Below, one piece after another: positions 61,547-64,000 of a stretch of 64,000 bases of DNA. Location of the stretch: positions 62,001 through 126,000 of the forward strand of contig DASVCW010000043.1 of NCBI GenBank assembly GCA_036381435.1, given 5' to 3'. The position numbers were made by a program, and so were the translations under genes. This DNA comes from Fodinibius sp036381435. GTDB lineage: Bacteria; Bacteroidota; Rhodothermia; Balneolales; Balneolaceae. The notes below the pieces were generated by a model. It was not told where the DNA came from. It did not search any database and worked only from the letters and a program-made list of their open reading frames with translations. The stretch's first letter is position 1, and every line of letters begins with the position of its first letter.

Positions 61547-61559
61547 GCGTATTATACGC
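61547..61559 (-). promoter_or_regulatory. Palindrome overlapping a possible -10 element upstream of the OmpA gene
   Basis: GCGTATTATACGC is a perfect 5-bp-arm palindrome whose minus strand contains TATAAT, 68 nt before the OmpA start codon. It may be a promoter core or an operator; neither is proven. Confidence 0.35.
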
Positions 61560-61642
61560 ATCTTATGAAACTAATAAAATAATGTTATGCCAGAAATCAA
61601 ACAAAAAAGCCAAAAATGTTAGCATTAATTTAATAATACCCC

Positions 61643-61651
61643 TATATTTTG
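61643..61651 (+). promoter_or_regulatory. -7-like element of tRNA-Ala
   Basis: TATATTTTG lies 8 nt before the tRNA and resembles the TAnnTTTG element upstream of tRNA-Gly and the SRP RNA. A matching -33 TTG is not clear here. Confidence 0.45.
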
Positions 61652-61659
61652 TGCCCATT

Positions 61660-61733
61660 GGGGCTATAGCTCAGTTGGCTAGAGCGTCGCGCTGGCAGCG
61701 CGAAGGTCCGGGGTTCGAGTCCCCGTAGCTCCA
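61660..61733 (+). tRNA. tRNA-Ala (anticodon GGC)
   Basis: A full cloverleaf: acceptor GGGGCTA pairs with TAGCTCC (one wobble), discriminator A. The D arm is GCTC...GAGC, the anticodon stem TCGCG/CGCGA with loop CTGGCAG gives anticodon GGC, and the T arm is CGGGG/CCCCG with TTCGAGT. CCA is not encoded as a full triplet. Confidence 0.95.
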
Positions 61734-61891
61734 CTTTTTAATTTCACATTTCCATATTTTTTTAGCCGTATCTTTATACAAGAACACGTAGTAGTTGTTC
61801 CGAACAATGTAAGAAAAGTTATTACATCAAGAGAAAATGCTTCAAATTAGTGTTTATAGAATGGTATCCGATAAAATGAGAATCATTTTTG

Positions 61892-61924
61892 TTTGCCTTT
61901 CACCCGATATAAACCGTATCTTTG
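61892..61924 (+). promoter_or_regulatory. Bacteroidota-type promoter of the SRP RNA
   Basis: TTTG (61892-61895), a 21-nt spacer and TATCTTTG (61917-61924) match the -33 / -7 layout exactly. The RNA begins about 8 nt further on. Confidence 0.75.
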
Positions 61925-61931
61925 CATTTCG

Positions 61932-62030
61932 AGGGTGGGCCCTGCGCAGCCAGCTCCCTCTTAACTCCGTGAGGACCGGAAGGTAGCAGCGGTAGGAGGT
62001 CGTAGCGGTGTGATGCAGGTTGCTCACCCT
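61932..62030 (+). ncRNA. ffs: Signal recognition particle RNA (4.5S, small bacterial type)
   Basis: About 99 nt folding end to end: AGGGTGGGC at the 5' end pairs with GCTCACCCT at the 3' end. The apical part carries the Ffh-binding motif GAGGACCGGAAGGTAGCAGC, a close match to the conserved GGAAG...AGCAG tetraloop and internal loop. It binds Ffh to deliver nascent membrane proteins. A T-rich run follows. Confidence 0.92.
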
Positions 62031-62097
62031 TTCTTTATTTGTAGATCGAGATTTATCTCGATAAGTTGTTTTGTTGCTTCTCGAAATAAATTTCGAG

Positions 62098-63051
62098 CTA
62101 CGATCTACGTTCTATGTCCTGCGCAATGTGTTCTGCGTGGACACGAGTATTCTCGATGAACAAGCTGCTGGTATCCATCCCGCCACAAACAACGCCCGCT
62201 ACATAAACGCCCTTTCTGTTGGTTTCGAGTGATTTCTCGTCATAAACCGGCATTTTGTTGCCGTCATTCGTTAAATCAATTCCGAATTTTTTCATGAGTT
62301 CAAAATTTGGCCGGTAGCCGGTCATAGCCAGTACAAAATCGTTGGGAATGCTTTTTATTCCTTCCGGCGTTTCTAAAATCACTTCTTTCGGCTTGACCTC
62401 TTTCACATTCGTATTAAAATAGGCGGTGATTTCCCCGTTTTTAATGCGGTTTTCAATATCCGGCTTCACCCAGTATTTAATCGATTCTTTAAGTGCCGGT
62501 TTTCGCACGGCCATTGTTACGTTGGCATGAGCGCGGTAGGTTTCCAAGGCAGCATCAACGGCTGAATTTCCCCCGCCGATTACTAAAACATTTTGCCAGG
62601 CATAGGCATGAGCTTCATCATAATAATGCTTTACTTTGGGCAGATCTTCGCCGGGAATATTCATCATTTTAGGGATATCATAAAAACCGGTTGCCACGAC
62701 TACTTTGGATGCTTCATATTGATTTTTATCCGTTCGAACGATAAAAGCGCCATCTTTTCCCTTGATTTCATGCACCTCTTCATAAAGGTTTATATCCAAA
62801 TTATAGCTTTCGGCGGCGCGCCGGTAGTATTCCAGGGCCTCGCGGCGGGTTGGCTTGGGACCGTGCGAAATGAAGGGAACATCTCCGATTTCCAGGCGTT
62901 CAGAAGTGGAGAAAAACGTCATATCTTTAGGGTAGTTAAAAATGCTGTTTACAATGCCGCCCCGGTCAATAATTTTAGATTTGATACCATTTCTTTTTAA
63001 TTCAATAGCCGTTGCCAGACCTATGGGGCCTGCACCTACAATAATGACCAT
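62098..63051 (-). CDS. ypdA: YpdA-family bacillithiol disulfide reductase (putative)
   Basis: 317 residues. It has the FAD motif VIIVGAGPIGLATAIELKRNG at the start, the NADPH motif VLVIGGGNSAVDAALE near 155 and the C-terminal GVYVAGVVCGG. Unlike TrxB, it has no CxxC redox pair. The segment FNYPKDMTFFSTSERLEIGDVPF is typical of YpdA. YpdA reduces oxidised bacillithiol, so the organism probably uses this thiol; no biosynthesis gene (bshA/B/C) is in the window. It is monocistronic and located beyond the SRP RNA. Confidence 0.88.
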   Translation of the reverse strand: MVIIVGAGPIGLATAIELKRNGIKSKIIDRGGIVNSIFNYPKDMTFFSTSERLEIGDVPFISHGPKPTRREALEYYRRAAESYNLDINLYEEVHEIKGKDGAFIVRTDKNQYEASKVVVATGFYDIPKMMNIPGEDLPKVKHYYDEAHAYAWQNVLVIGGGNSAVDAALETYRAHANVTMAVRKPALKESIKYWVKPDIENRIKNGEITAYFNTNVKEVKPKEVILETPEGIKSIPNDFVLAMTGYRPNFELMKKFGIDLTNDGNKMPVYDEKSLETNRKGVYVAGVVCGGMDTSSLFIENTRVHAEHIAQDIERRS

Positions 63052-63444
63052 AAATAAGAATGATTTTTTGAATGATTAACTGCAAAAATTATACTATAAA
63101 AGGATGAATTGAATGTGAAAAATATTGTCGTCCTGCCCACAGGAGGCGGGAATCCATAGATTATCGCTTTCAATACAAATTCCGTTCAAATAGTTTCATC
63201 TAATATTCATTAAGAATGAGGAACATCAGCCCAAGGAGAATTCCTAAAATCCTTTTAAATAATCGTTATCTTAACCTTTTGGTATTGAGTTAGAACCAAA
63301 CCTGTAAGCGTCCACAGGCCCTACAGCGTTGGTGACGTCGACGCTGACAGGAACCAGAAAGGCACTGGTACGCTGTCAGGTCTACATTTTATCTCAGCCA
63401 CTCTATGATTATCTTTAGAAAAAATTCTGATCACAGCAAAAGTT
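63052..63444. other. 393-bp gap with a GC-rich structured block
   Basis: The first part carries a small CCTGCCCACAGGAGGCGGG element. From about 63302 to 63391 there is a block much richer in G and C than its surroundings. It has CAGCGT/ACGCTG arms (63326-63350), the direct-repeat pair ACGCTGACAGG and ACGCTGTCAGG, and ACCAG/CTGGT arms between them. No gene is visible; it lies about 55 nt upstream of the thioesterase start. Confidence 0.45.
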
Positions 63445-63984
63445 ATGACCCGTTTCGAACATACTCCGCTTGTAAACACCGATTCTCACAAAAAAACCGT
63501 TTCTGCTTCGCGCGTTCGCATGAACGAGCTCGTGATGCCCAATGATACTAATCCGCTGGGAAACTTAATGGGCGGACGGCTGATGCAGTGGATGGACATC
63601 TGCTCGGCTATTTCGGCACAGCGTCACTGTAATCGAAATGTAGTAACGGTAGCGGCAGACAGTATCGAATTCAAAAATGCTATTCAACTTGGCGAAGTAG
63701 TTGTGGTTGAAGGCGAAGTAACGCGTACTTTTACTTCATCAATGGAAATTGCGATGGAAGTATGGGCAGAAAACCTGCGCACCGGCGAGCGGCGTTTGTG
63801 CACCACCTCATTCTATACCTTTGTGGCTGTTGACGGAGACGGAAAACCTGTTTCCGTGCCTAAAATCATCCCTGAAACGGCTTTTGAGAAAGAACGTTAC
63901 CAGCAAGCCGAAGGACGCCGGGAAATCCGGCTTAAAATATCACAGCAGAATGACGCGACGCATCAGAAGGATAAGTCGAAGTAG
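63445..63984 (+). CDS. Acyl-CoA thioesterase (hotdog fold, YciA-like)
   Basis: 179 residues with one hotdog domain. The signature NDTNPLGNLMGGRLMQWMD near residues 34-52 carries the catalytic Asn/Asp region, followed by VTVAADSIEFKNAIQLGEVV and the long hotdog helix and strands. It hydrolyses acyl-CoA to free fatty acid and CoA; chain-length preference cannot be told. The polar C-terminal 30 residues are variable in the family. The stop codon lies just inside the window. Confidence 0.9.
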   Translation: MTRFEHTPLVNTDSHKKTVSASRVRMNELVMPNDTNPLGNLMGGRLMQWMDICSAISAQRHCNRNVVTVAADSIEFKNAIQLGEVVVVEGEVTRTFTSSMEIAMEVWAENLRTGERRLCTTSFYTFVAVDGDGKPVSVPKIIPETAFEKERYQQAEGRREIRLKISQQNDATHQKDKSK

Positions 63985-64000
63985 GGAACGTTGGTTAAGC

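Overview
The window looks like chromosomal DNA from a marine-type member of the Bacteroidota/Balneolota/Rhodothermota group. I favour a Balneolales-like organism but cannot fix the genus. The grounds are a TonB-dependent receptor with a carboxypeptidase-regulatory-like N-terminal domain, a large multi-repeat DUF349 protein, a folP-cdaA neighbourhood, a YpdA-type bacillithiol-linked reductase, a three-part proton-translocating transhydrogenase, and stable-RNA promoters carrying a TAnnTTTG -7 element. Most genes are housekeeping genes in short operons. No prophage, CRISPR array or large island is visible.

Layout. 1-4.7 kb: tail of an MscS-type channel, DUF349 protein, metallo-beta-lactamase-fold hydrolase, a repeat-filled gap and a small beta-barrel-like protein. 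4.8-7.8 kb: an arsenosugar-type cluster (CxxC peroxidase-like protein, radical SAM ArsS, two glycosyltransferases). 8-12.6 kb: TonB-dependent receptor and a lipoprotein phosphodiesterase. 12.8-16.6 kb: ferredoxin, folP, cdaA (c-di-AMP synthesis), a helix-hairpin-helix lipoprotein and a membrane protein. 17-20 kb: uvrA. 20-26 kb: membrane protein, WG-repeat lipoprotein, class II DAHP synthase, Hsp20 and an HtrA protease. 26-33 kb: DnaJ-like cochaperone, S1/P1 nuclease, macrodomain protein, ClpB and TrxB. 33-39 kb (minus strand): TolC/FtsX-permease/HlyD efflux operon, then a CDF transporter overlapped by a shortened solute-binding lipoprotein. 39-42.5 kb: pnt operon. 42.6-46.3 kb: MFS transporter, nth and a MEMO-family protein. 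46.5-51.7 kb: secreted unknown, secD, secF, a STAS protein and purA. 51.8-53.3 kb: the accessory spot of the window. 53.4-64 kb: FMN glutamate-synthase-like protein, purF, yihA, serA, OmpA-family lipoprotein, tRNA-Ala, SRP RNA, ypdA and an acyl-CoA thioesterase.

The most unusual region is 51.85-53.26 kb. A complete tRNA-Gly gene with its terminator is followed at once by a small GIY-YIG nuclease gene. An exact 55-nt second copy of the tRNA 3' end plus terminator comes after it. Directly behind that copy, a RAYT-type transposase sits between two long, directly repeated palindromes, and the right-hand palindrome supplies the end of the transposase reading frame. This resembles a miniature nuclease unit using a tRNA 3' end, abutted or interrupted by a second element.

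A second theme is that nearly every intergenic gap holds a member of one of several dispersed palindromic repeat families. They often lie between convergent genes or as inverted pairs, and some create false N-terminal extensions of neighbouring reading frames (uvrA, arsS, the 20.1 kb membrane protein). Starts were corrected where this happens.
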